Notes: generated by a model not told the origin, from the sequence alone. A DNA stretch of 64,000 bases from Buttiauxella agrestis (GCF_900446255.1 NZ_UIGI01000001.1:1328763-1392762), one strand, 5' to 3'. Shown: positions 13,351 through 27,203, counted from the first letter of the stretch. A program made the numbers and translations.

Positions 13351-13386
13351 TCCCCTCTCCCTGGGGAGAGGGTTAGGGTGAGGGGG
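13351..13386. repeat. Intergenic CCCTCACCC-type palindromic repeat, single unit
   Basis: Contains CCCTCTCCCTGGGGAGAGGG, a near-perfect inverted repeat, followed by TTAGGGTGAGGGGG. The same unit occurs in a head-to-head pair at 50885-50968. It sits just after the stop of the DUF1479 gene and probably ends its transcript as an RNA hairpin. Confidence 0.75.
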
Positions 13387-14628
13387 TTACTTCCCGCCTA
13401 ACTGCTCGCGCCCGGCGGAACTCAAATCAGCAGGAGTCGCACGCCCATCAAAATCGACCTCAAAATCATCGGCCGCGAAATCGGGCGGTGATTTGCCTTC
13501 TACAAAAGCCGGCCACTGGCGTTCAAGATATGCGGCGTTCTTCTCACACCACGGAGCCGCAGCGATGTACATCACATTACTATCGAACTCTCCAAGGTGT
13601 TCATTTTCCACCGCATGAATCACATCGCAGTGCCAGAATACCGTGTCGCCCGCTTCCATATCGGGAATTGAGGATATCCCAGTTAATAAAAGGGGATGCC
13701 ATTGTTCGTTAATAGAAAGTGCGCGACCAGGCTTCGCTTCACACAGTGATTCCTCCGGCACATCGTCTTGTAATGCACGCAGCAGAATATATGCCATCGC
13801 GTTTGCCACCGGCAGCAAAGTTAGCGTGCCGCCATGCTTGCGTTGCGGGCTAAGCGCGGTCCAGCCCTGGAAAGTACGGAACATCGAACACACCGCCGGA
13901 GACGGGAATTCACGGACTTCAGTGCGGCCTTCAGCAGCGAACGGATTGTATTTCTGCCATTCGCCTGAAAACACATGGCGATAAACATGGCGGAAATTCT
14001 CATCCAGCCAGCGCTCAACGGAACCGCCGTCGACATGTGGCGACAGGCCCAAAGAGTTGGAGCGAGGAGGGCGGCGACGGGTACGGTCGGCATAACTCAC
14101 TACGCGATCCGGGTCGAAATGTTGCTTACCGTTGCTTTCGGTTTCCCACAAATTATTCAGGAATACCTGCACCGCTTTCATGCGGGCGTGCTGGCGTGCT
14201 TCAACCTGCGGTTTAGACCAGTAAATACCGTAAATTTGCGGCTTACTTTCTGCAAGTGTGCCGAAATAGTTATCTTCTGCGGCATTCTTCAGCTTCTCGA
14301 CAAAATTATTCCGATCCAGATAATTGCCGACTTCTTCATTCCACGCCTGTGCCTGAGCCTGCGGAAAAACGCCTTTTACCGTGCAGCAACCGCGCTGGCG
14401 AATCAGGGCTTTTTGCTGCTCGCTCACACGATTATTGAGGATATCTTCGGCGTTAATTTGCGGCACCGGGTTTTCTCCCCGCTCCATCTCGGCGCGAATA
14501 GCCTCAATCTGGCGCGTCATATCGCTTTCAAGTTGTTCAAAAGCAGCTTTGTAGTCTGGCAAGTCGTGGCGAAGCTTTTGTTTTATCTCACGGATTGCAC
14601 GCGGTAAATCATCAATGTGTAGGGTCAT
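13387..14628 (-). CDS. DUF1479 (YbiU-family) putative Fe(II)/2-oxoglutarate dioxygenase
   Basis: 413 residues, related over the full length to E. coli YbiU (shared [45 protein letters not shown]). The motif HVDGG, near residue 185 by alignment to YbiU, plus the distal His in [11 protein letters not shown] look like the 2-His/1-Asp iron facial triad. Hydroxylation of an unknown small substrate is expected; nothing in the neighbourhood identifies it. It is not at this place in E. coli K-12, where the fry genes lie between ypdAB and alaC. It is divergent from alaC. Confidence 0.82.
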   Translation of the reverse strand: MTLHIDDLPRAIREIKQKLRHDLPDYKAAFEQLESDMTRQIEAIRAEMERGENPVPQINAEDILNNRVSEQQKALIRQRGCCTVKGVFPQAQAQAWNEEVGNYLDRNNFVEKLKNAAEDNYFGTLAESKPQIYGIYWSKPQVEARQHARMKAVQVFLNNLWETESNGKQHFDPDRVVSYADRTRRRPPRSNSLGLSPHVDGGSVERWLDENFRHVYRHVFSGEWQKYNPFAAEGRTEVREFPSPAVCSMFRTFQGWTALSPQRKHGGTLTLLPVANAMAYILLRALQDDVPEESLCEAKPGRALSINEQWHPLLLTGISSIPDMEAGDTVFWHCDVIHAVENEHLGEFDSNVMYIAAAPWCEKNAAYLERQWPAFVEGKSPPDFAADDFEVDFDGRATPADLSSAGREQLGGK

Positions 14629-14812
14629 GGCGAAACTCCACGTCTCTTAAAAAAGAAGGTTAAATGAATGTTGCGACATGGTTAATGTAACCCACGATCA
14701 TCAAATAAAATAGGGATTAGCTTCAAATGAAACATCCTCTTTTATTTCAGATGAAAAATATTTCGCTTTCCCTCTCGACAGATGATTTTTATTCAGGCTA
14801 TTTTCTAAGCAG

Positions 14813-14850
14813 GCCACATCATGTGGCAGCGTCGCTCGGACGGTCCGGGC
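14813..14850 (+). promoter_or_regulatory. Tandem hairpins in the alaC 5' leader
   Basis: Two inverted repeats stand side by side 20-60 bases before the start codon: GCCACAT-C-ATGTGGC (14813-14827) and GCTCGG-ACGGT-CCGGGC (14834-14850). No T-run follows, so they look like an RNA control element or a regulator site rather than a terminator. No known riboswitch is recognised. Confidence 0.4.
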
Positions 14851-14872
14851 GCTCACGTAATCAGAGGAATTT

Positions 14873-16111
14873 ATGGCTGACTCCAGTCCAAAACGTCGTT
14901 TTTCGCGTATCGATCGTCTCCCTCCGTATGTGTTCAACATTACCGCTGAACTGAAAATGGCCGCTCGCCGTCGTGGCGAAGACATTATCGATTTCAGTAT
15001 GGGTAATCCGGATGGCCCAACACCGCCGCATATCGTGGAAAAACTCTGCACCGTAGCGCAGCGCGAAGATACGCACGGTTACTCCACATCGCGTGGTATT
15101 CCGCGCTTACGCCGGGCGATTTCTCGCTGGTACAAAGATCGCTACGACGTGGAAATCGACCCGGAAAGCGAAGCGATTGTCACGATTGGCTCAAAAGAAG
15201 GCCTGGCGCACTTGATGCTGGCAACGCTGGATCACGGCGACACGGTGCTGGTGCCAAACCCAAGTTATCCGATTCATATTTACGGGGCAGTCATCGCCGG
15301 GGCGCAGGTGCGCTCGGTGCCGCTGGTGGAAGGCGTGGATTTCTTCGCTGAACTAGAGCGCGCCATTCGCGAAAGTTACCCAAAACCGAAAATGATGATC
15401 CTCGGCTTCCCATCAAACCCTACCGCGCAATGCGTGGAGCTGGAGTTTTTTGAAAAAGTCGTCGCGCTGGCAAAACGTTACGATGTGCTGGTGGTACACG
15501 ATTTGGCTTACGCCGATATCGTGTACGACGGCTGGAAAGCCCCGTCGATCATGGAAGTCCCGGGCGCACGTGATGTGGCCGTTGAATTCTTTACGCTGTC
15601 GAAAAGTTACAACATGGCGGGCTGGCGTATTGGTTTCATGGTGGGCAACAAAGAGCTGGTGAACGCGTTGGCGCGTATCAAAAGTTACCACGACTACGGC
15701 ACCTTTACGCCGCTGCAAGTCGCGGCGATTGCCGCCCTGGAAGGCGATCAGCAATGTGTGCGCGATATCGCCGAGCAGTACAAACGCCGTCGTGATGTGC
15801 TGGTAAAAGGTTTGCACGAAGCGGGCTGGATGGTGGAATGCCCGAAAGCATCGATGTATGTGTGGGCGAAAATCCCGGAACAATACGCGGCAATGGGGTC
15901 TTTGGAGTTTGCTAAAAAACTGCTTCAGGAGGCGAAAGTCTGCGTCTCACCGGGCGTCGGTTTTGGCGATTACGGAGATACGCATGTGCGTTTTGCATTA
16001 ATTGAAAACCGCGATCGCATTCGCCAGGCCGTGCGGGGCATTAAAGCGATGTTCCGTGCCGACGGTTTATTGCCTGGCATACAGAAATCGCCGTCAAATA
16101 TTGCTGAGTAA
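14873..16111 (+). CDS. alaC: Glutamate-pyruvate aminotransferase AlaC
   Basis: PLP-dependent class I aminotransferase that makes alanine from pyruvate and glutamate in the cytoplasm. 412 residues, collinear with E. coli AlaC (YfdZ). Landmarks: [43 protein letters not shown] and the Schiff-base lysine in [16 protein letters not shown]. The C-terminal tail differs from E. coli, as is common. Upstream lie two hairpins; downstream a strong palindromic terminator is shared with ypdK. Proximity to the pyruvate sensor YpdAB fits a pyruvate theme, though the genes are separate units. Confidence 0.96.
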   Translation: MADSSPKRRFSRIDRLPPYVFNITAELKMAARRRGEDIIDFSMGNPDGPTPPHIVEKLCTVAQREDTHGYSTSRGIPRLRRAISRWYKDRYDVEIDPESEAIVTIGSKEGLAHLMLATLDHGDTVLVPNPSYPIHIYGAVIAGAQVRSVPLVEGVDFFAELERAIRESYPKPKMMILGFPSNPTAQCVELEFFEKVVALAKRYDVLVVHDLAYADIVYDGWKAPSIMEVPGARDVAVEFFTLSKSYNMAGWRIGFMVGNKELVNALARIKSYHDYGTFTPLQVAAIAALEGDQQCVRDIAEQYKRRRDVLVKGLHEAGWMVECPKASMYVWAKIPEQYAAMGSLEFAKKLLQEAKVCVSPGVGFGDYGDTHVRFALIENRDRIRQAVRGIKAMFRADGLLPGIQKSPSNIAE

Positions 16112-16117
16112 AAACGA

Positions 16118-16143
16118 AAACAGGAGCCAATTGGCTCCTGTTT
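16118..16143. terminator. Bidirectional terminator between alaC and ypdK
   Basis: A perfect 13-bp inverted repeat centred on CCAATTGG (outer arms AAACAGGAG / CTCCTGTTT), flanked by A- and T-rich bases on both sides. Confidence 0.85.
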
Positions 16144-16148
16144 CTTGT

Positions 16149-16223
16149 TCATTCAACCATCATTACAAATGTACCGACCCAAACCAACAAAATGAACGAC
16201 AACCCCATCATGAAATATTTCAC
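16149..16223 (-). CDS. ypdK: Small membrane protein YpdK (24 residues)
   Basis: A 24-codon frame reading MKYFMMGLSFILLVWVGTF and then VMMVE, from a GTG start with GGAG nine bases upstream. It keeps the pattern of E. coli YpdK (MKYFxMGxSFxxxxWxGTFxxM), a tiny inner-membrane protein encoded next to alaC. Nearly the whole peptide is one hydrophobic helix. Function is unknown. The conserved pattern, the position and the terminator immediately downstream together make it a real gene despite its size. Confidence 0.85.
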   Translation of the reverse strand: MKYFMMGLSFILLVWVGTFVMMVE

Positions 16224-16539
16224 GTTACATTGCTCCGCGCGTGTTGCCGCGCAATTTTGCTAAAAAATTCAGTATAGAAACAGTAAACCGCCATCTGGAG
16301 TTTTTGGGATTAATTCCATAACCGCTGGCCGCTTTGCATTGATTCGTTGGGCGCTAATGTACTCTCCCTTTCAGGCTGAATACAAGCATCAGCAAACGGT
16401 GATGATGATCATTTTTTAAACTTTACATTTCGCGGGTGTGGCTGTTGATAAAGTCATAAAAATTCAATGCATTATGTGGAGTTGTATCTGAGGTGTGAGG
16501 TTGAAGAACAGGCTCTGATGAGCCTGTATTTGCGACGGG
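16224..16539. other. Intergenic region between ypdK and a lipoprotein gene
   Basis: About 316 bases without a recognisable gene. A TATACT hexamer on the minus strand (16271-16276) could be the -10 of the ypdK promoter, though no good -35 is seen. A terminator-like hairpin lies at the right end. Nothing else is recognised. Confidence 0.5.
16508..16527 (-). terminator. Terminator after the small lipoprotein gene
   Basis: Stem ACAGGCTC / GAGCCTGT with a 4-base loop, followed on the minus strand by TCTTC. The T-run is weak. Confidence 0.5.
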
Positions 16540-16752
16540 TTATTTCGTCTCTTTTACTGCATCGTGGGCGTTTTCCATCGCCTGTTTCATCGCTACGCTA
16601 TTGACGGAATTCTGGCGGTTTTGCTCGGCAAGATAACAGGTATCTTTACTGACTCCCTGAGCCTGACATTCCGCCATACGCTGCGCCGGAGAGCTACAAC
16701 CCACCAGTGTTCCCGCCGCAACCACCACCATCACCAACATTAATTTGTTCAT
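16540..16752 (-). CDS. Small putative lipoprotein of unknown function
   Basis: 70 residues. The first 18 form a lipoprotein signal peptide ending in the lipobox LVGC, so Cys19 would be lipidated and the protein anchored in the cell envelope. The mature part (SSPAQRMAECQAQGVSKDTCYLAEQNRQ...) is polar and helical with two further cysteines, C29 and C39, that could form a disulphide. I do not recognise a named family. It is a stand-alone gene with its own terminator. Confidence 0.7.
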   Translation of the reverse strand: MNKLMLVMVVVAAGTLVGCSSPAQRMAECQAQGVSKDTCYLAEQNRQNSVNSVAMKQAMENAHDAVKETK

Positions 16753-16867
16753 TGCTGTTTAACCCAAAATGTAAAAGAAGCCGCCGAAGCGAAACGCCAA
16801 AATATGGCGCGAGCATAATCCATCATTTTTAGTATGGGTTACCTAAGAAAAAGCCTAATCATTGATG

Positions 16868-16993
16868 TATACCCGTCATTCTTCAAGTTGCAGGGGTGTT
16901 GGCTGCACTCACAAACCCCAGTCACTTACCTAAGTAAGCTCCCGGGGATTTGCTCCTTTGCCGCCTACCTGCAACTCGAATTATTTGGGTATA
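16868..16993. repeat. ERIC element, copy 1
   Basis: About 126 bases with terminal inverted repeats TATACCC / GGGTATA and the ERIC core CAGTCACTTACxxAAGTAAGCTCC. The whole unit folds into a long imperfect hairpin (CTTCAAGTTGCAGG pairs with CCTGCAACTCGAA). It ends three bases from the stop codon of the tetR gene. Confidence 0.92.
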
Positions 16994-16996
16994 AGA

Positions 16997-17689
16997 TTAT
17001 GATTCGCGATTGCCTACGCCCGATTTCAGTAGGGCGGCGATATGACGTGAAAGCCTCTCGCTGGTCAGCGACGTGCTGCCGCTGCGAAGATCATTTTGCA
17101 AACGTGCCACGGGTAAAAGCGTTAAACCAAACAGTGAGATAAACAAAAATTCGGGTTCAATGTCTGGGTTCAGGCGGCCTTCATCCTGCCATTTGCAGAT
17201 CCACACCTGCGCCGCTTCTCTCTCTTTTGTACCAAAACGTGCATCGATTCTCTGCTTTAGCAAGCCGGTTTCGCTTAACACTTCGCGGATCCACAACGGT
17301 GCAAACCAGGGATGCTCAAGCGAAGCATCAATAAACTTCTGCGTCAGTGCTGTCAGGGCGCTGACCGGATCGTTGGGGTGCATTTCAAACGCGCCACCCA
17401 TGGATGCCCGCACCGGCATATAACGCTCATCAATCAATACGTCTAAAAGTTGTTCGCGAGTTTTGAAATAGTAATGCAGCATGGCGGGAGTCACGCCCGC
17501 TTCGGTGGCAATGGCACTCAAAGGGGTCTGGGCGATTCCCTGATTTGAGAATAATTTCAAGGCGGTATCGAGCAGTAAATCGCGCTTATCGACACTTTTA
17601 CTCGCCCCTGCCGGGCGGCCAGGACGGCGGCGCTTTTGGTCTCCTGACGCGATTTTTTCGGAATTTTTACTGCCGTTTTGAGGTGACAT
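16997..17689 (-). CDS. TetR-family transcriptional repressor
   Basis: 230 residues. After a basic N-terminal tail (KRRRPGRPAGASKSVDKRD) comes a typical TetR helix-turn-helix, LLDTALKLFSNQGIAQTPLS then IATEAGVTPAMLHYYFKTRE at about residues 38-80. The C-terminal ligand domain is not assignable to a substrate. It is divergent from a DHA2 exporter gene, and an AT-rich inverted repeat in the shared promoter region is the likely operator. This is the usual layout of a drug-responsive repressor and its efflux pump. Confidence 0.88.
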   Translation of the reverse strand: MSPQNGSKNSEKIASGDQKRRRPGRPAGASKSVDKRDLLLDTALKLFSNQGIAQTPLSAIATEAGVTPAMLHYYFKTREQLLDVLIDERYMPVRASMGGAFEMHPNDPVSALTALTQKFIDASLEHPWFAPLWIREVLSETGLLKQRIDARFGTKEREAAQVWICKWQDEGRLNPDIEPEFLFISLFGLTLLPVARLQNDLRSGSTSLTSERLSRHIAALLKSGVGNRES

Positions 17690-17708
17690 TTTGTGCGCCT
17701 TCCATTGA

Positions 17709-19271
<1,563 letters not shown>

Positions 19272-19321
19272 ATTATATATGCTAAATATATATTCATGGT
19301 GGGCAGATAAAGAGAGCAACG

Positions 19322-20086
19322 ATGGTCAGGGCAATTGATTTAAATAGCGATTTGGGTGAGAGCTTCGGGGCGTGGACGATGGGCGATGATGCCGCCATTC
19401 TGAAGCTGGTCAGCAGCGCCAACGTGGCCTGCGGCTTTCACGCAGGTTCCCCGGCCTCGTTATTATCCACTTTGCACGCCGCAAAACAGCAGGGCGTGAC
19501 CATTGGCGCGCACGTTTCTTATCCCGATTTAGTCGGTTTTGGCCGCCGGAATATGGACGTAGCGAGCGATGAATTACGCGCCGATGTGATTTATCAGATT
19601 GGCGCTCTACAAGGCCTGGCGCGAGCGGCAGGTACCGAAGTGCGCTATGTAAAACCGCACGGCGCGCTGTACAACACGATCGCGCATGATGAACGCCAGG
19701 CGCTGGCAGTTATCGAGGCCATTCTGGCTATCGACGCTAATTTACCGTTAGTGGGTCTGGCGGGTTCTCGCGTGTTGACACTGGCACAAGAAAAAGGGCT
19801 GAAAACCATTTCCGAAGCCTTTGCCGACCGCGCCTATCACGCTGATGGCTCACTGGTTTCGCGCCGTGAAGCCGGTTCCGTTTTGCATGATGCTAACGTT
19901 GTTGCACAACGGATGCTGCAACTGGTTGTCGAAGGCGGCATCACGTCCATTGAAGGCCAATTTACCCCTGTTCAGGCGGATTCTATTTGCGTGCATGGCG
20001 ACACGCCTGGTGCTATCGAAATGGCCCGTCAGGTTCGCCAATTGCTTGAAGCGCAGGGAATTATGATTCGGGGATTTGTGGCGTAG
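19322..20086 (+). CDS. pxpA: 5-oxoprolinase subunit A (LamB/YcsF family)
   Basis: 254 residues of the LamB/YcsF family: [22 protein letters not shown] at the N-terminus, [54 protein letters not shown] and [11 protein letters not shown]. In known systems PxpA works with PxpB and PxpC in ATP-dependent opening of 5-oxoproline to glutamate. Neither partner is in this window, so this copy is an orphan here. AAAGAGAG before the ATG is a fair ribosome binding site. It follows the exporter gene by 50 bases. Confidence 0.88.
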   Translation: MVRAIDLNSDLGESFGAWTMGDDAAILKLVSSANVACGFHAGSPASLLSTLHAAKQQGVTIGAHVSYPDLVGFGRRNMDVASDELRADVIYQIGALQGLARAAGTEVRYVKPHGALYNTIAHDERQALAVIEAILAIDANLPLVGLAGSRVLTLAQEKGLKTISEAFADRAYHADGSLVSRREAGSVLHDANVVAQRMLQLVVEGGITSIEGQFTPVQADSICVHGDTPGAIEMARQVRQLLEAQGIMIRGFVA

Positions 20087-20105
20087 CCCGTCCAGCTTGA
20101 CTAGA

Positions 20106-20135
20106 CTTCATCCAGCACCCCCTGGCTGGATGAAG
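20106..20135 (+). promoter_or_regulatory. Hairpin covering the ribosome binding site of the next gene
   Basis: Perfect 10-bp stem CTTCATCCAG / CTGGATGAAG with a 10-base loop. The right arm holds the only purine-rich sequence (GGATGAAG) before the ATG at 20140, so the fold would hide it. There is no T-run, so a terminator of pxpA is less likely. Confidence 0.45.
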
Positions 20136-20139
20136 AATA

Positions 20140-20649
20140 ATGAAAACTACCCCCGCCGATAAATCATCATTACCGATTGTTGAAAAGCCGTTCTGGCTCA
20201 GTTTTGAATTCCAGTTGCGAAGGATTGGTTTTGCCCTGTTGTTAGCCATTGTGATTGCAGCAATGGTCGGGCTTTTTTCGCGTGGCTATATTAGCGACGC
20301 CCGAATCGCAAACGACAGCGGAACACTTCGCATTGATTATGAGAAATACAGTCGTCTGATGAGCGATGTGGATATGAAAATCACCTCGTCCCAGATTCGC
20401 GAAAACCGCAACCGTATTATTCTTGGCGGGGATTTCATGGACAGCTTTCGCATCGATACCCTGCAACCTCAGCCCGATAAAATGTACAGCCTCAATGGAA
20501 TGATGGTGCTTGAATATTCCGTATCGGCCCCAGGCTCTGAACAAACGCTTTGGTTGAGTCTGACGCCAATGAAATTTGGCGCGACTCACAGCACCGTTGC
20601 CATTGATAACGGCCCGGAAATCACACTCCACCAATTTATTTATCCTTAA
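20140..20649 (+). CDS. Uncharacterised single-pass membrane protein, partner of DUF421 protein
   Basis: 169 residues, family not recognised. A short cytoplasmic head is followed by one membrane helix at about residues 31-49 (IGFALLLAIVIAAMVGLFS). The remaining 120 residues are probably periplasmic and look beta-rich (NRNRIILGGDFMDSFRI, MMVLEYSVSAPGSEQTLWL). It ends 12 bases before a DUF421 gene, so the two very likely form an operon and perhaps a complex. Translation may be held back by the hairpin over its ribosome binding site. Confidence 0.75.
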   Translation: MKTTPADKSSLPIVEKPFWLSFEFQLRRIGFALLLAIVIAAMVGLFSRGYISDARIANDSGTLRIDYEKYSRLMSDVDMKITSSQIRENRNRIILGGDFMDSFRIDTLQPQPDKMYSLNGMMVLEYSVSAPGSEQTLWLSLTPMKFGATHSTVAIDNGPEITLHQFIYP

Positions 20650-20661
20650 GGTAGCCAGACA

Positions 20662-21108
20662 ATGGATATGGTTTTAAGGGCAATAGCCATTTACCTGATT
20701 CTTATGGTGGTGTTTAAAATTGCAGGTCGTCGGGCGTTGCTGCAAATGACGTCATTCGATTTGATTTTACTGCTGATAATTAGTGAGGCGACTCAACAGG
20801 CATTATTGGGGGATGATTTCTCAGTCACCGGTGCGATGCTGACCATTGTCACCCTGATAGTCGTGGATATGTTGTTTGGATTAATTAAAAAATACTTGCC
20901 GGGTGCGGATGACTTTCTTGATAACACGCCGGTGATCCTGGTGGAAAATGGTTATTTGTTTCAGGACAAAATGAAGAAAGCCGATATTTCCTGCGATGAT
21001 ATTTTGTTAACTGCCCGCATGGATCACGGCATCACCAGGCTTGCAGAGATTAAATTCGCCATCCTGGAACGCAACGGGCATATTTCGATAATTCCTGACT
21101 CAAAATAG
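20662..21108 (+). CDS. DUF421 (YetF/YcaP-like) membrane protein
   Basis: 148 residues. Three membrane helices occupy roughly residues 4-22, 29-50 and 58-76. A small cytoplasmic DUF421 domain follows (NTPVILVENGYLFQDKMKKADISCDDILLTAR, then GITRLAEIKFAILERNGHISII). The pattern with the R and G of KIAGRRALLQMT at the first loop is typical of the YetF/YcaP family. The molecular role is unknown. It is co-directional with the single-pass protein upstream, 12 bases away. Confidence 0.85.
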   Translation: MDMVLRAIAIYLILMVVFKIAGRRALLQMTSFDLILLLIISEATQQALLGDDFSVTGAMLTIVTLIVVDMLFGLIKKYLPGADDFLDNTPVILVENGYLFQDKMKKADISCDDILLTARMDHGITRLAEIKFAILERNGHISIIPDSK

Positions 21109-21155
21109 GCATTCATGAACACCGCTAATAAACCCTAGCGAATTACAGCGTCTAA

Positions 21156-23090
<1,935 letters not shown>

Positions 23091-23113
23091 CCTGAGACGT
23101 ATGAAAAATCCCT

Positions 23114-23145
23114 CGTAGGCCGGATAAGCGGCAGCGTCATCCGAC
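23114..23145. repeat. REP element
   Basis: GTAGGCCGGATAAGCGGCAG followed by CGTCATCCGAC, a classic enterobacterial REP unit with its imperfect palindrome. It lies between convergent genes, just before the end of the LysR gene. Confidence 0.85.
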
Positions 23146-23153
23146 AAAACCGC

Positions 23154-24916
<1,763 letters not shown>

Positions 24917-24952
24917 TGGGTTTCCCAAAAGTGTTTATTGTATCCAGAGTTC

Positions 24953-25903
24953 TTAAAAACTCATTGCCAGACCGATGCCGTAACCCGTGGTGTTATCGCC
25001 AAACATATAACGTGCAACGAGGCGTGTGCGGGTAACAAAAACGCGGTACTCGCTGCTATCAAGCTCCAGGCCAACCCCCACTGATGACAAGCTGTTAAAG
25101 CCGAGTTGCCCCCGTTGTTCACCAAGATATTCGGTATGTGCGCCCTCCAGAACATAGCGAAGCGGTTTTTGCAGTAACGTCCAGTCAGAAATCGGCGCAC
25201 GACGACGCAGATAAATACCGAGGTTTTCGGCACTCGCCTGGCCCTGGACGGTTTTTGTAGTACTGCCAAATGATTGCAGGCTCATCGCGGAGTAGCGTAA
25301 CTCAATATCGATATCCTGAGGTTTAGAAAATAACTCGTAATCGAGCATCAACGCACCGCCGAGGCCATAGGCATTGAGTCGGCCGCCATCAAGAAATTTA
25401 AAATCATCGTCCAGACGCTGTTCCACCAGGTAGGTGCCAATGCGTAAATCACTCGCCATGGTGCCCAGCATCACATTACCAATTGGGCGCAACACCAGAT
25501 TTCCGCCCCATTTATCTTTGTACAGGTGAAAATCCCAGCCAATGCCACCGGTAGCGGTCAGACTGTTCCAGCGGGTCGGGATTTTGCGGCTTTCTTCGCC
25601 GTTGGTCAGAACAAATTGAGGGTCATAGCGGCTGTAGCTCATTGCTCCTTCAAGATAAATGGGAAAACTTTGGCTCATAGTGGCGCCGCCACCAAATTGG
25701 GTAATGGTCAGCTCATTACTTTCGCTGGTTCCGCTGTCGACATTCAGGTCGCTGGCGGTAATGTCGGGCACCACCGTGTAACTCATCAGGGTGAGCACGG
25801 CATCTGCCCGATGCTTAAGACGGCTGCCGTCTAAAGCAAAGCACAGCGGGCTGGAGAGCAACGCTCCCAGCAGAATAAAGGCGCCGGGTAACGGAAATGT
25901 CAT
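24953..25903 (-). CDS. Outer membrane beta-barrel protein (solitary autotransporter-barrel type)
   Basis: 316 residues. Signal peptide at 1-23 (FILLGALLSSPLCFA, then LDGS). The rest alternates hydrophobic and polar residues in amphipathic strands and ends GLAMSF, a typical C-terminal barrel strand. There is no passenger domain. The overall pattern recalls the Pfam family of solitary outer membrane autotransporter beta-barrels, but I cannot confirm this without a profile search. Middle gene of a cluster with a FadL-like channel before and a MipA/OmpV barrel after. Confidence 0.72.
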   Translation of the reverse strand: MTFPLPGAFILLGALLSSPLCFALDGSRLKHRADAVLTLMSYTVVPDITASDLNVDSGTSESNELTITQFGGGATMSQSFPIYLEGAMSYSRYDPQFVLTNGEESRKIPTRWNSLTATGGIGWDFHLYKDKWGGNLVLRPIGNVMLGTMASDLRIGTYLVEQRLDDDFKFLDGGRLNAYGLGGALMLDYELFSKPQDIDIELRYSAMSLQSFGSTTKTVQGQASAENLGIYLRRRAPISDWTLLQKPLRYVLEGAHTEYLGEQRGQLGFNSLSSVGVGLELDSSEYRVFVTRTRLVARYMFGDNTTGYGIGLAMSF

Positions 25904-25971
25904 AAGTTGCTCGTCGCCTCCTGAATGCTGACAAAGTTACGCCGGTTGTGTCGGATGACGCTAAGTGAAGT

Positions 25972-27156
25972 TTAGAACTGATAGCTGTAGTTCACACTCG
26001 CAAACCAAAGATATGGGTGGTCGTAGCTGCCCTGAAGTATTTCTGGCGTCTGGGTTTTAGAGGATTGCATATGCAAATATTCCACCGCAAAACCCACGTT
26101 GCTGGCCGTGGTTAACTGGTATTGCGCCCCCGTGGCAAAGCGCCACTCATCGCCGGTTGGAATGGTCATCGCCACGTTGCTCTGGCTATCGTACGGCGTG
26201 CTATCAAATGCGACACCCGCATTCAGACGCCACTGATCCGTCGGGCGATATTGCACGCCGAGCGCGGTATGCCAGGTATCTTTCATCCGATTGGTTTTAT
26301 CGAGCGGCTGGCCGACAACGCTCACCTGGGGTGCGCCAAAGCGACTCCAGTCCTGCCAGCCCAAATCTCCCATCACCGACCACTGTTTATTGAGATCGTG
26401 CACCAGACTCAACATGATTTGCTGCGGCGCATTCACTTGCGCAGTGATTGGCAAGTCGTACTGCACGTTGGGCAGGTTAGGCAGACGGGCCTTGCCGTCG
26501 ATGCTGAAATCGTATTGAGTTTCGCTATTCCAGGTCACGCCCGCGCGAGTCTGGTCAGTCAACTCCATCAATAACCCGAGGCGATAACTCATCGCCCAGT
26601 CATGATCTTTTTGTTTATCGTCCCCGCCATCAACGTTGCGGGTTAATGACAGAAAGCCGTAATTGATGTTGGCAGAAGCGCCCACCGAAACGCGATCGTT
26701 TAATTTGTAGGCGAGGGAAGGACTCAGCGTCATTGCCATCAACGTGCTTTTTTTGATTAAGCGGTCGCCAGCCCAATTACCGAAATCGATCCCTAAACCG
26801 TAATTGCCGTATAACCCAATGCCGGCGTACAAATCGTCATTAATTTTCTGGCTGTAGAATCCACTCGCGTTGGGCATGACATTCATGACGTTGCCCGGAC
26901 TTTGCTGTGATGAATTATCCAGTTGGTAATCAATATTTCCGCCTAACGCCTGCACGCCGCCGGTAAATATATGGTCGGGTAGACGCGTCATGCCCGCCGG
27001 GTTAGTCACAATTGTTGAGGCATCGCCAGCGCGAGCGGCTTGCCCGGCACCTGCAAGAGCCGTGTCTTCAGTACCGATTTCGTAAAAATAGAGCGCACTG
27101 GCGTGACTGAACGAAGAGAACAGCAGCCCGGAGCATAAAAGGGTGATTTTCTTCAT
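25972..27156 (-). CDS. FadL/OmpP1-family outer membrane channel (paralogue of fadL)
   Basis: 394 residues. Signal peptide MKKITLLCSGLLFSSFSHA, then the FadL-family N-terminal hatch pattern (AGAGQAARAGDASTIVTNPA; compare [10 protein letters not shown] in FadL) and a 14-strand barrel ending NYSYQF. The family imports hydrophobic compounds such as long-chain fatty acids or aromatic hydrocarbons. It is only distantly like the true FadL at 39028-40350, so its substrate is probably different. No good ribosome binding site precedes its ATG; the stop of a 16-codon upstream ORF overlaps the start (ATGA), which suggests coupled translation. Confidence 0.85.
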   Translation of the reverse strand: MKKITLLCSGLLFSSFSHASALYFYEIGTEDTALAGAGQAARAGDASTIVTNPAGMTRLPDHIFTGGVQALGGNIDYQLDNSSQQSPGNVMNVMPNASGFYSQKINDDLYAGIGLYGNYGLGIDFGNWAGDRLIKKSTLMAMTLSPSLAYKLNDRVSVGASANINYGFLSLTRNVDGGDDKQKDHDWAMSYRLGLLMELTDQTRAGVTWNSETQYDFSIDGKARLPNLPNVQYDLPITAQVNAPQQIMLSLVHDLNKQWSVMGDLGWQDWSRFGAPQVSVVGQPLDKTNRMKDTWHTALGVQYRPTDQWRLNAGVAFDSTPYDSQSNVAMTIPTGDEWRFATGAQYQLTTASNVGFAVEYLHMQSSKTQTPEILQGSYDHPYLWFASVNYSYQF

Positions 27157-27203
27157 TGGCCTGCTACCGTACTTTTTTTAAAACCAGGTATTTGCTGTTT
27201 CAT
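27153..27203 (-). CDS. Putative 16-residue leader ORF upstream of the FadL-like gene
   Basis: Reads MKQQIPGFKKSTVAGQ. It has a strong ribosome binding site (TGGAG six bases before ATG), while the downstream barrel gene has none of note. Its TGA stop overlaps the ATG of that gene. I do not recognise the peptide. It may act as a translation-coupling leader or encode a tiny basic peptide. Conservation across relatives would be needed to decide. Confidence 0.4.
   Translation of the reverse strand: MKQQIPGFKKSTVAGQ

Noticed and set aside
13975-14607. A 210-codon frame antisense to the DUF1479 gene
   Set aside because: The opposite strand has a full-length, family-supported protein; this frame shows no signal of its own.
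20106-20135. Terminator of pxpA
   Set aside because: The hairpin has no T-run and its right arm is the ribosome binding site of the next gene, so a translational role is more likely.
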